A DNA stretch of 64,000 bases from Phoenix dactylifera. Its lineage: Eukaryota > Streptophyta > Magnoliopsida > Arecales > Arecaceae. The translations under genes and the position numbers were made by a program. The notes beneath the pieces are model-generated. The model worked only from the letters and a program-made list of their open reading frames with translations. It did not search any database and was not told the origin of the DNA. The stretch lies in assembly GCF_009389715.1 (NCBI RefSeq), contig NC_052401.1:4499530-4563529 (forward strand), in the 5' to 3' direction. This document shows positions 35,601 through 46,601 of the stretch, in pieces; the stretch's first letter is position 1, and each line of letters opens with the position of its first letter.

Positions 35601-38600
35601 CCGGAGAAAGACAACGTGGAAATGCCCCATGCACCTCCTCGAGCATGGATATGGAGAACTGCACATGCTTTCGCTTCGGGGCTGTGAGGAAAAAAAATCA
35701 ATTCAAATGGGGAGAGGATCAAGCGATCAACACTATGATTGCCGAAATATATCCAAGGAAAGGGCAAAGAGGAAGTAGTAGACAGAAAAGGCAAATATTC
35801 AGCCAGAAAACGAACAAAAGAGGGGTTTCCTAGAAAAGTTAGCGAGGGCCAAGAAGAACACCACCTTCTCCTAGAGCTTCTCTATAAAAAGATCTTCAGA
35901 GAGATACCAAATTCTTTGTGGAGAGAGGCTAGAATTAATTGCTCAGGTGTAATAGGGCAAATATCGAATTAGGAGAATTGCTTTTAAGCCAATAAAGCTT
36001 AAAATAAGCAGAAAAAATGGGGCATGGATGGAAATAAATGAGTCATTTATTTTTTTCTTTTAGGCAGATAAGGACATCGGGAACAATCAAAAACTTCATA
36101 AAGAAGATAGAATGCTGGAAATTGATGACACATCAAGAACAATAAAGGCTAGAGTTGCACCATAAGGAGTTTCACTGATATATGTGAGAGGAGTCAGGTT
36201 CAATAGAAATATATTAAAAAAGCATTACATTTAGATATAAATAGCTTTTAAAGATATGACAAATTTTACAAGCTAATTGTGAAGACCAAACTAATTGTAA
36301 AATTTTACAAATTTGTTTTTGAAAATTACTAGCAACTGGGCACATGCAAAAAACATTAGAGAAAATGATTAAAAACTACAAACACCAATTAAGAAATTAT
36401 CATAATAAAACATAAAATAAGGAAACAAAATATTGAATACACAAAATTAACTATAAGAGAAAAAAAATGAAAAGTAGCAAATTAGAGAAATAAAATAAAA
36501 CGTAAGTCTTAATATTCTCGGAAATCTAATAAGGTATTAAAATAAAAATGGTATGAAGGCTAAACACGATTGGATTTTGAAAATATCAAAAGATCATCTT
36601 GAGTGAGTGGATTGAAAAGAGACGAAAGAAAAGGGAGAAGATCTGCACACAATGTGAGCAGATTTGTTTGGATTAAGGGAGAGATAGTTTGGGAGGGGAT
36701 CGGGGGTGGGGGTTGGGGAGGAGGAGGGGGAGGGGGTGAAGAGAGAGAAATTGGTGAGTTTTTTCCTTATTTTATCCGGTACGGGGAGTTTATGGTAGTT
36801 TAGGAGCCAAGGAAGGGCATTTTCGATAAAAAAGTTGATAGATAGAACCCTATAAGGAAAATTCCAAGATTCATATTTCCTTTTTATAATATTTTATAGA
36901 TATTTTCTCTAATTCTGATAAATTAATTTTGGTAAAAATCATACAAGAAAGTACACACGATGATCAGCTCTATGAGAATCCAGCTTCTGTAAGGTTCAGA
37001 ATATGAGAATCACAAGGCAGGTAGTGACAATTTTCTCACATAATTACCCCAACTGATGTGTATTGGATCCCAATATGACAATATATATTGCTCAGGATCT
37101 CTTTCAGAAACTGAACTCATGCCCCATCAATTCTCTACAAAAAGTTCATCTAGTTCAAGCTCCGGACCTGCCCAATTATAAATTCAACCTCCAAACTCCG
37201 CATCCATCCCCCTTCATGAATCAAGTGTGAGCATATCCAACTTGTGTTGGCTCTGGGCAACATGATGAGCAGGTTGGTGGTGTTTTTGAAATGACCAGCA
37301 CAACCTTCACATTGCTTATGCCGAGCATTCAAAAGCTAAGGACCTGCAGGAGGCTGAGGCAACATCTCTGCTTAAAGGCATGGAATTAGCAATAGAACAC
37401 CGTATTATCTCCATACTGGCGCTGCTAACTTATTTTCAAGTTCTCCATGCAATCCTCAACCATGGGTGAACTCCACCTTGGCATATGCACCACATCTTGA
37501 GCAATATCCACCAACTTTGACTCAAGTTTACTACATGTAACATCATTAAGATTCCCAGAATAAGGTAGCAGATTGACAGGTCCAAGCAGCTTGAGTTGAG
37601 CAATGTAATACCTATTATATTATATATATCTTCATTTTATTCCTCCAACTCTTCAGGAATTAGCCAGGGCTGATTTTTTGTAATATTTTAACAATCTATT
37701 AATGAATGCCTGTTGGCCACTTCTTATCAATAAAAAAAGATGTCTTACCCGTAAATCCCCCACAAGGAAACCACCATTAGCAAATAAGACTACAACATGA
37801 CCAAATGTTGTAGTGTCATTATATGGAACTTAATAAAGAAGTCAAGTGGACAATTCTAGAGGTAGAGGTGAACGAATGACACCGTTTTTTTTTTTTTTTT
37901 TGATCTTACACAAGCACAAAAAAGGAGTATTGTAAAATGGAAAAGATACAAAAGGATGGGAAAACCATACAGTCGCACAAAGAAGAAAACTATAAGTTTT
38001 AAAATGGGCCAAGAATAAGTCAAAAGGTAAACATATAACTATGAAATGACTAAATATAGAGAGGCACACAATTGTAAGCAAATTTACTTCAATTTCCTAA
38101 GCAGGCTGTAGAATAAGCAACCAATGGCTATCAACAAGTGAATGTCCATTCCAATTAAATTTATCATATAATACCAAAAGGGGCTCGAAAAATAAACCTT
38201 GCACATCTCATTCCTTCCAAATAGCCTAAAGAAATTATCAAGCCACAATGCAACAAGGCTTGAAGAAATGACCCTTCAGCAACAGCTGTCTTCAGGACAT
38301 ACTAATACACAAACAAGTCAATTCATTTGGTGGGCAAAGGCACTAATGGAAAAATTTGTTCATAGTTTCGCAGTTGGAAAGGCAAAATGGATAACTTTTT
38401 GGCAGAAGTAACCCAGGTTTCCCTATGGTGATCACTACTAAGGAAGAAGCAAGATTTCACAATGGATGTTGTTGGACCAATATAATTCCAGAGCTTGTTA
38501 CATAATTGAGTGAAACTCCAAAATCATAGGCCCTGCCTCCCATCTCTTTCATGGACTGGTTTTTGGGTTGGGTGGCAGCAGATCAACCCATGCGATCGCC

Positions 38601-41600
38601 CAAACAACTGGTACAAAAACAGACACAAAGCCAAGAAAATAAGAAAAACATAAAATTTCTACATAACAAGACTACGGTTAAACCTACTTAAGTTTCACCA
38701 ACATGATTTGATTAAGTAAAAACTGCAAAGCTCTGTTCCAAAGCATCCACTTGTAATCTAGGAGGATTCAATAATTACACTCCAAGAGTCACATATGGAC
38801 TTTAACAGCCTATTCTTACAAAGCATCACAAGCAATTATGAGACTATACAAGCTTTCTTGCTCTCACCCTATGCCTCTACCATCACCTTCCCAATAGAGC
38901 CATATTGAAACTACTCAGTCTCTTAACTTCCAGCCCATATGAAGCCTTAGATAGCAAGGAGCATATTAAGCTAGTAATGAGTTCATTGAAGGAAGCTTAG
39001 GCAATGCAAGAACAAACAACATATATATATTTGGCTTACATAGTGTCATTATGCACATGAATGCACGAGATTACCTTTAAGAATATCTAAGGAAACCAAT
39101 ATAATAGCTGTGGAAAAGTTTTACAATAAAATGCAATTATCAACAGTATAACTGTCAATGGAAACAACTGACAAAATATAATTAGAATAGTCTACTAAAA
39201 TGGGACCAAGTTTCTTTACTACAGATACAATCATATCATGATTGCGTGAGTATGAAGGGCAAATTATTAAACATCATTCATCATTAAATTTTGATGACTG
39301 TCACAGAAGCAGCAAGAAACAGAATCCAAATGATACAACCTATACATATATGGACTTTTCAAAGTGTCTGCTCCACAGCAAGTCTGGAACTGTGGGAACA
39401 AGACACATGCAGCTCACTTTTGCATTTATGTCATTCAAAATGGAAGGGGTTAAAAAAAATCAGTCTTACTTTAGACAATAATTCCTGGCTCTCTGGTGGT
39501 TGCATTTTCAGGCTTTGGGGCAAGATTACAGTAAGCGACTCTGGCTTCTCTGCCCTTAGAGCACCTCTGATAACAGCTGCATTGGTCCCAGATGCTCCTG
39601 AAGTGAAAATATGATTTTTCTGCAGTGATATTAACAGGTTTAAATGTCCAGAATTATGATTAAATGAAAAAAGGATTGAAAGAATGATAAGTAGCCAGAA
39701 TGGCAGTGAAGAAATAAAATCCTACCGTTATCACCATAGCATAACTTAGAATCTCAATAAGCTGCTGATGCATGAATCCCATATTACGTGTCCCAAAGAA
39801 ACCGATTGCTCTAGGTCCTTCTTGTTGAATGGCTAATAATTCCTGCAAAAACAGGAATAAGAAATGAACTGAGAAAAAGCAACCCTACCCCTCTCTGTGT
39901 ATAGCGATACATTGCTATCTGTGTAGGGATAACTAATGTATGTGCACAGAGGTATAAGCTAAAATGTTCAAGTACTGTTTTGGTATGTGTACATGAACGC
40001 AGACAACTGAACTGCAAGTTCAGATAAGTAAAGATTGCAAAAAACCCAAGTTGTAATATCTAATCTCCAAGCTATGCATATTTGTTCTTAAATATCAACA
40101 AACTGCTGAAACTATCAGTTAACATGCATAATATGAAGAATACTCAAGATGGATGTCCCTTCTGTGATGGGCAATCAAAGTTTAAATCCATGACATAATA
40201 GTGCTAGTGTGGTTGCTTACCATCTACGTTATGAGTAAGAAATATCATTTGTATTCAATAGTGAACTATATACAACAGTTACAGCAATGTATTACGGAAC
40301 AAAAGCAATCAGCTTCTCACTTAAGGAGTACCATGTGTTTATGTCACCTTAACCTCTGAGATACATCCACAGCTTGAGACATTATCAACAATAAAGCCCA
40401 AAGAGTTGACAGAAATCAACTTTAGAGAATCATATATTGTTTCTCATTGACTCTTTCTTTCATATTCCCTCAAGTAGGCTGCACAGAATTTCAAGAGGCT
40501 GGTGTTTCAGAAAAATCATAGGCTATCAATTGAATAAATTAAATCTTAATATCTTGGTTTTGAAGATATTTAAAGCTCATTTATTAGTTCATGACTTTAC
40601 CAAGGCAATTCACCGCAGCCTTTCTCTGAATACAAGTTAAAATGCCCCATTCAAGGATTTATAAGTAATTGAATTGCCAAATCCAATGTGGACGACAGGA
40701 CATCTGATAAAAATTTTCTGTGAGCTGGATATGCCATGATATTAAACCTTAGTCATGAAAAAGGTACCTGCAGATAATCGATATCAGGTATGGGCTTGTA
40801 CTCTGATACAACAACTGTGCTCGAGCCTTCAACAACAGACTGAGCTTGTGTAGGAACTTGGACCCCATTCTCCTCTTCAGGCCCAAACAATATTGCCTCA
40901 TCCCTATGTTGATTCCCCCAATTACATTTGACTCTGTTTCCTCTCAAATATCCGCAAAGCCACTATACCAGTACATGAAAAAAACAGTCCCTGGTAGTAA
41001 ATCGTAAGTGAAAACCAAATATATAACAAGACACTAAAATTAACAAAGTACACAAGAAAAGAACATAAGCTTCTAGCAGAAAAGGATATAATATGTGAGA
41101 AAGCATAAAGAACTCAGTAATTTGTTTCACCTAAATTCTGCACTGTGAAAATCAACAGACATTTTTGGCATGAAAAGGAGAAAGCATGATTCAGTAGCCC
41201 TTGACATATCCTCCAGAACAATAACTCATGTGAAACTTCAATAAAAGATTCACTGTGGTATTATAGAGCAGAATGCTATTTTTGGCATGAAAAATAGAAA
41301 GCATGATTCAGTAGCCCTTGACGTATCCTCCAGAACAAATAGCTCATGTGAAACTTCGATAAAAGCTGCACTGTGGTATTCTACAGTAGAACGCTAAAAA
41401 CGAAGACTTGAATCAAACAGTGTTCCATATCATGTGTAAGGCATAAATAATAGTCAAAACAGAGTCCTCGTCTGACCTATATGGTGTTAACTAAAAACTA
41501 CAGAGTCTTCTTTTAAGGAAAAAAAAAAGTAAAGATACTTAATTCATTACTTAGTTTATCATTCAGGGATGTCTAGTTCTGTTTTTTCTTCAATATTTTT

Positions 41601-44228
41601 TTATAATTTATGTGTTATTTTTTGACAAGACTATTCTTAAGCTTGAAAGCTAGAGCTAAGATCTGACATATCTATCGACTGGTAACAAGTGTTAATGATG
41701 AGCATCAGCATGCACTCTCTTTAAATAACAAAATGAAATTCGCAAAGCTATAATTTTCCAATGCATGGGTAGTACATAAATAGGTTCTACAATTGGAAAT
41801 AATAAAGATTAATGCTTCATTGTCATAAAAACAAAGTTGTTAAAGGCACAACGCACCAAAGTATCTTAAAGCCTAAGCGCAAGGCACAAAGCAAGGTGCA
41901 CGTCTTAGCGAAGTAAGGCGATGTGTGTGTGTACATATAATGTACATATGTATGCATATAATGTACAGATGTGTGTGCATATGTATGCATACATGTGTGT
42001 GCATATAGTGTACATATGTGTGCATATAGTGTACATATGTGTGTGCATATGTATGCACGCATGTGTATATATGTGTGCACACATATATGTATTTACATAT
42101 ACATACAAGCATTCACACATATATATACATGCATATACATACATACATATATAATGAATTTATAATGTTAAATATGTTTGACAAGAACCTAGATGATTCC
42201 AGACCCCCCAAAAAACACATACACACACATGCACAACAAACTTAAAAAACAGAGACAATCATCATAATAAACAACACACAACCAACAGACTTGTAGTCAA
42301 CCACGGTGACGTACATATGCACAACAAATAAACAATCAAGAAGGTATTCCTTTTTCTACATCTTAGTGCCTCAGGGAGGGGCACATAAGCCGCCCATTTT
42401 GATGCATGAGGCACAAAGATTGTGCATAGGAATGCACCACGCGTTAGATGCGCCTTTAACAACATTGGAAGAATAATGAAGAAACCAAACTATGATGGTA
42501 TGACCTATTGAATATGAATATCGAGTGCCAAATTTGAAATTCCACATACTGTACTTCTAATATGACAAGGAAAACTAAGAAGCAATCACACCTTACTATA
42601 TATTAATGGGAGAGCCCTTGTGGCTGGAAAAACATGGCAGCATGTATTTTTTTATTTTAAATCTCCTCTCAAAGAATCAATCCGGTATTGCTTTCCAAGA
42701 GACCCAAGAGATATTACTTTAAATATAATCCCAAGAAAGAGAGAAGCAAGACAGGACCTCTACTACTCTGGAAAAGAAAGATGGAAAGACAACTAGACTT
42801 CTCTCTCTTCCGAGATACAATGCAAGAACACTTCTCTGGTATGTTCAGACTTCATTTTTCTTTCTCTCAGTGCGAGGAGAGATCACCAGCTATATTCTTT
42901 TTTTTCTCCAATCAATAATTAAGAAAGGAAAAGTAGAGAAGTATATCAACTAAAAGAAGAAGTATATTTATCACTTCATAATTATTCATCAAACGCTTTT
43001 TTCAAATAAAACACATACAATTCTTGAAACAGTCAATGATGAGGGAGTTCTAAATTTCTAGTGCATTGCACGTGCCCAACACTAGTATGATCAAAAAGAG
43101 AGCCTTACCGAACTACAAATTTCATGTTCATATTAGCATATCACCTTTACTAGATTTAGTTTTCCAATGACTATAAGTACACTTTCATATACCATTCATG
43201 AAACAACACTGAAGCTGTATCAGATTGATAGAACACCCAACATAAGAAACTAAATATGCATTCGTTTTTTCCAATAATTGAATATGACATTTCGTATTAG
43301 AAGTTTATCTTCAAGTGCTGAAATCTTATGAGCATTTGTATGCACAGGTAAAGCCTGTTAGAACATTGTATTGCCGCTCCCCTCCAGAAATTTTATCCAA
43401 TATCTTCTATTTCAACTTTGTATGACCTATCTGCACAGAAATAATCAAATGATCCCCAAGATGCAAATTGTTTTCTTACCAGAATGAAACCACCCTATCA
43501 TATGCAAGAAATCCAACTTCCAAATATTGCATAAAATTCACGAGATAGCTCAGACTAGCGAGAAGAATGAAAAACCATAGCCATAAAAACACAAAGTAAT
43601 AATAATAATAATAATAATCAATCTTTCAAGTGCCAAAGTCTTTTAGGCATTTGCATGCATAGGTAAGCCCGGCTAGAACATTATATCTCCACTCCCCTCA
43701 ACAAAAGCCTCATCCAACATCTCCTATTTCGACTCTTTATCACCTATCGGAGTTGTCGTATGATCTCCAAGACACGAACTTTTTCTTTACCAACATGAAT
43801 CCAAATCCCTAAACAGACCACCGCAAGCAAGAAATCCAACACCCAAAAATTGCACCAAAATTCACGAGATAGCTCAGAACAGAGAGAACAATGCAAAACC
43901 CTAGTAGAAAACCATCAACGCCTAACACACTTCCTAAACTTCAAAGAGGGGGGGAGAGGAAGGGGGTTAATAAATTTGGCTAAAACAGAGCTAAAAAATC
44001 CTCCTTTAGATAGAGAAACATCGGGCAAGAAGAGAGCGTTACCGTGCCTCTCGAACCGATGGTGTCGCGAGGTCTCTTGGCTCCAACCCATCCCCTACGG
44101 AAGGAAGAAGCATCGAGAGAGGAGCAGGGAAAGCTAGGGTTTTGAGGGCTGAAGCAAGGGCGGAGGCAAAGAGAGAGCGCCGCGTTTGGGGGCCGCAGGA
44201 GAAGAACCAGGGGAGGAGAAGAAGCCAT
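29638..44228 (-). CDS. Plastid-targeted DprA/Smf-like Rossmann-fold protein
   Basis: Six exons on the minus strand encode 280 residues: 44228-44043, 40962-40768, 39842-39726, 39619-39470, 30733-30675, 29773-29638 (TGA). Introns are GT-AG with consistent phases; the fourth is 8.7 kb. Exon 1 is a classic chloroplast transit peptide (MASSPPLVLLLRPP, rich in S/R/P, almost no acidic residues). The core reads PDIDYLQELLAIQQ, a nucleotide-binding-like GFFGTRNMG, then TSGASGTNAAVIRGAL, which parallels the SGxAxGxDAAAHRGAL motif of bacterial DprA, then ILPQSL, QVICFAFHDSRLL and the end KIVTLFYLD. Plant and cyanobacterial relatives are annotated as 'DNA recombination-mediator protein A'. Bacterial DprA loads RecA on single-stranded DNA; the plant function is not established to my knowledge. 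A telo-box-like AAAACCCTAGC lies in exon 1. The start was chosen at the ATG giving the transit peptide; a longer open frame upstream (to 44300) looks like leader. Confidence 0.85.
34428..35014. mobile_element. ~587-bp TIR element with 8-bp target duplication, in DprA-like intron 4
   Basis: The left end CATGGTATGCTGAACCGG and the inverse of the right end (CAAGGTACATCAAACTGG) are imperfect inverted repeats. Both sides are bordered by AGTTCAAC (34420-34427 and 35015-35022), an 8-bp target-site duplication. The ends are rich in GGTACCGG and the interior is strongly GA-rich with a GC-rich core, like the element at 8262-8869. There is no transposase. An open frame of 139 residues on the minus strand is a by-product of the purine tract. 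Confidence 0.65.
36688..36745 (+). repeat. G-rich tract with G-quadruplex potential
   Basis: Several runs of three to six G occur within about 50 bases on the plus strand (GGGGTGGGGGTTGGGG and GGGGGAGGGGG). They lie inside intron 4 of the minus-strand DprA-like gene, so the transcript would be C-rich and the non-template strand would carry the C-runs. Confidence 0.6.
41161..41395. repeat. Tandem duplication, 117-bp period, in DprA-like intron 1
   Basis: Two adjacent copies start at 41161 and 41278, each beginning ATTTTTGGCATGAAAA and containing GCATGATTCAGTAGCCCTTG. They differ by a handful of substitutions and small indels. Non-coding, about 200 bases from the acceptor of exon 2. Confidence 0.9.
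41836..42463. mobile_element. ~628-bp TIR/MITE-like element with internal GT/CATA microsatellite
   Basis: The left end GTTGTTAAAGGCACAACGC and the right end GATGCGCCTTTAACAAC share a 12-bp inverted repeat (GTTGTTAAAGGC). Near both ends lie AAGGCACAAAG/AGGCACAAAG and 'CCTAAGCGCAAGGC'-like repeats common in plant non-autonomous elements. The centre (41918-42150) is a long imperfect run of TGTGTGCATATG-type repeats. That run gives several threonine-histidine or cysteine-valine artefact frames. No clear target duplication was found. It lies in intron 1 of the DprA-like gene. Confidence 0.55.
43311..43905. repeat. Diverged tandem duplication, ~312-bp period, in DprA-like intron 1
   Basis: The segment from about 43311 (CTTCAAGTGCTGAAATCTTA) is repeated from about 43624 (TTTCAAGTGCCAAAGTCTTT), continuing through shared landmarks such as AGAACATT, CTCCCCTC and ATTCACGAGATAGCTCAGA. 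The copies are separated by an AAT microsatellite (43597-43618). The second copy ends close to the donor of exon 1. Confidence 0.8.
43597..43618. repeat. (AAT)n microsatellite
   Basis: About seven AAT/TAA units at the junction of the two 312-bp duplicate copies. Confidence 0.9.
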
Positions 44229-46601
44229 TCCTTCTCCCCTGACTTTTATTATTTCCAATCTCCGCTGGGCCGCTCTCTTTTCCTTTCTGGAAGAAAGCAA
44301 ACAAAAAAAAAAATAATAGAGAGAGAATGAGGAGAGGAATTTGAGGAAAAGAGAAATGACTGGTTAACAAGCCCTCCTCCCGTCCGTCATGGATGCTCCT
44401 AGTTTTGTCTGCTTGTCAGAAGGAGAGTATTTCTGCTTTGGCTTTGCTATCTTGTCTGTTATAAATCTTTGAAATTTTATCAAGGATTTTTGGGACTCAA
44501 AAGTGGGCAGGCAAGAAAGGTAGAAAGATGTTCGCCTTTTCCCCACCTTTCAAGCTGGCACGTGAGTTGTGGGCTTGCATTGAAACTTAATTTGGGTACA
44601 GGGCTTGCATCGACAATTAGATCGCTCCTATGTAGAGAGGCAAGCCAAGCCAAGCAGTAGGGCAGCTTTGTATATAAGAAAGATGGAATCAAGCTCAAGT
44701 CGAGTTTGACAAAGTATGTTAAAGCTTGATTTTGTCATTTAATGAGTCCACCAAGCTTCTATTTTTAGTTATGCAAACTTAAGATGTCTCATTTAAGAGT
44801 TGACTCTCCAGGGAAAAGATATTCAGAAGAAGCTAATTTTCTATATGAACAGAGTCCCGACGAGCAGTTTTGAGCCCGAACGGTCTGTCGGACCGATTGA
44901 TTCAATTTAAATTTCTACTTTGTAAGTCTATTTTTGATACTAGGCTAGCTTTAATAATAATAATATATATATATAAAAAAGCTTCCATGAATGAATTGTA
45001 GACTTTTATCAACAGGCCGTCACTAAATGGCTCAGCATCATGAGCAAGCCGGTTGAATCATAGCTAAGTTTCATGCTTATTTGGGCAAATGATGATTAGT
45101 ATTAGATAATTTACTCAAAATGATGTGATTTCTTTAGGTAAGCAATCAGGGTACACTTGACCAAGAGCATCTGGATAATATGTAAGGTCGGATTATTGCT
45201 AATATAGTTTGAATCAGGCCGGAATTAAACCCCACACTTTACGAAATAAGACCATCACCTAATTCCATGGCTATTTACAATATTAAGTACAATTTTTAAA
45301 TCCAAACCTCATCAGAAGATGAGTTTTTGGATTATGCAACGACAAATGGAATTGAAGCGAGCGTATTTTTTATCCTGTTTACCAAAAGTCCTGGAGATGA
45401 AATAAACGGAACCAGGGGACCTGGAACCCTGCCGAATTCCACAATTTCGAGCCATCTTTGCTCTACTTCCCATGTTTCTTCCTGGATTCACTGTACTCCC
45501 GGTCGCCTAATTCTTCAGAATTTGCAAAGGTTTCTCAGCTACAAACTAGACTAACCAGACTAACCAAAATGAGATCGTAGAATAATCTGATCAGTCATCA
45601 CTGATATCCTTAAATAATTGGGCAACTGTCCCTAATCGAAGACAAAGATAACAAAGAGATGTTTAGCTGGGTTGTCAGATCAAGCTTATCTTCTTATCCC
45701 TAGCCCCCTTTACTCATTGAATAAACTTGCGCCGTGCATCAAGCTCCACAAATGCCCAGAAATCCTTCGGACATGGATGCCTTGATCTGAAATTGGAGGC
45801 ATTGTAAACCAGAAGAATCCAACCAATATTTCTTTCTTTTATTCTTTTTTCTTTTTTCTTCTTTGCTAAGGAAAATGGGGTTAATCCCCAGCAGCTGCAT
45901 CCTAAGAAAAAACTGAGAGGTGAGCCTTGTACAGGTGCACCAGAGGGAAAGGAAGCTAGAGAAGCAAAGTTGCTTATCCACCGGTTGGGCACATCCATCC
46001 GAGGCGAGGCATTAAAGACCAAGGACATTCCTATGAAAACTTCATGGAAAATCTGTCGATACAGCATGAAAGGCAGGTCCCGATCCAAGCAAAAATATTG
46101 AGCTCTTTAATTCCCAGTACGTGATATACAATCGATGACAACTTCTAGCCCTTCCACATTAGCTTAATTGAATGCCACATCGTAATCAAGATACCGGAAA
46201 TTTGTCCACAAATCATTCTAGTGCACCAAAAAAATTTCATGAGAACCATTAAATACAAAGGTCAGTATGTACCTTGTGCGCCCGGTTCAGCTGAAATCGG
46301 GTTAGTCTTTTCACCAGCATGCATCAAGCAAACAATTCAGTGAGAAACAAACCGCATAATCTTGGAACCACCGGGCAAAAGACCATAAAATAGAGTCACA
46401 ACTAAAACATCAGAAGCAGGCTATCAGTCAAGAGGATGAGAATATAGGCTTTTCACAACTCACGATGGACAGGCACTTACAAGACAAGGAACAGACTACC
46501 TTCGAGCTACTTAGACTTCAGTTAATCCATACATTGGAGCACCCGATGGGTTAAAAGCTAGTAGTAGTTAGGTAAAACCATGAACACCTACGCCTGCTCC
46601 A
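44229..46601. other. Intergenic region between the two minus-strand genes
   Basis: This holds the promoter and CT-rich 5' leader of the DprA-like gene (44229 to about 44400) and, from the other side, the 3'UTR of the FRIGIDA-like gene. A 124-residue minus frame at 45714-46088 has a somewhat protein-like texture but no family I can name. The rest is featureless. Confidence 0.45.

Noticed and set aside
41823-42245. Cys/Val/Tyr/His-rich frames on both strands
   Set aside because: Translations of the TGTGCATA microsatellite.
42688-42918. 76-residue basic frame
   Set aside because: It lies within an intron of the DprA-like gene, has no motif and no conserved start context.
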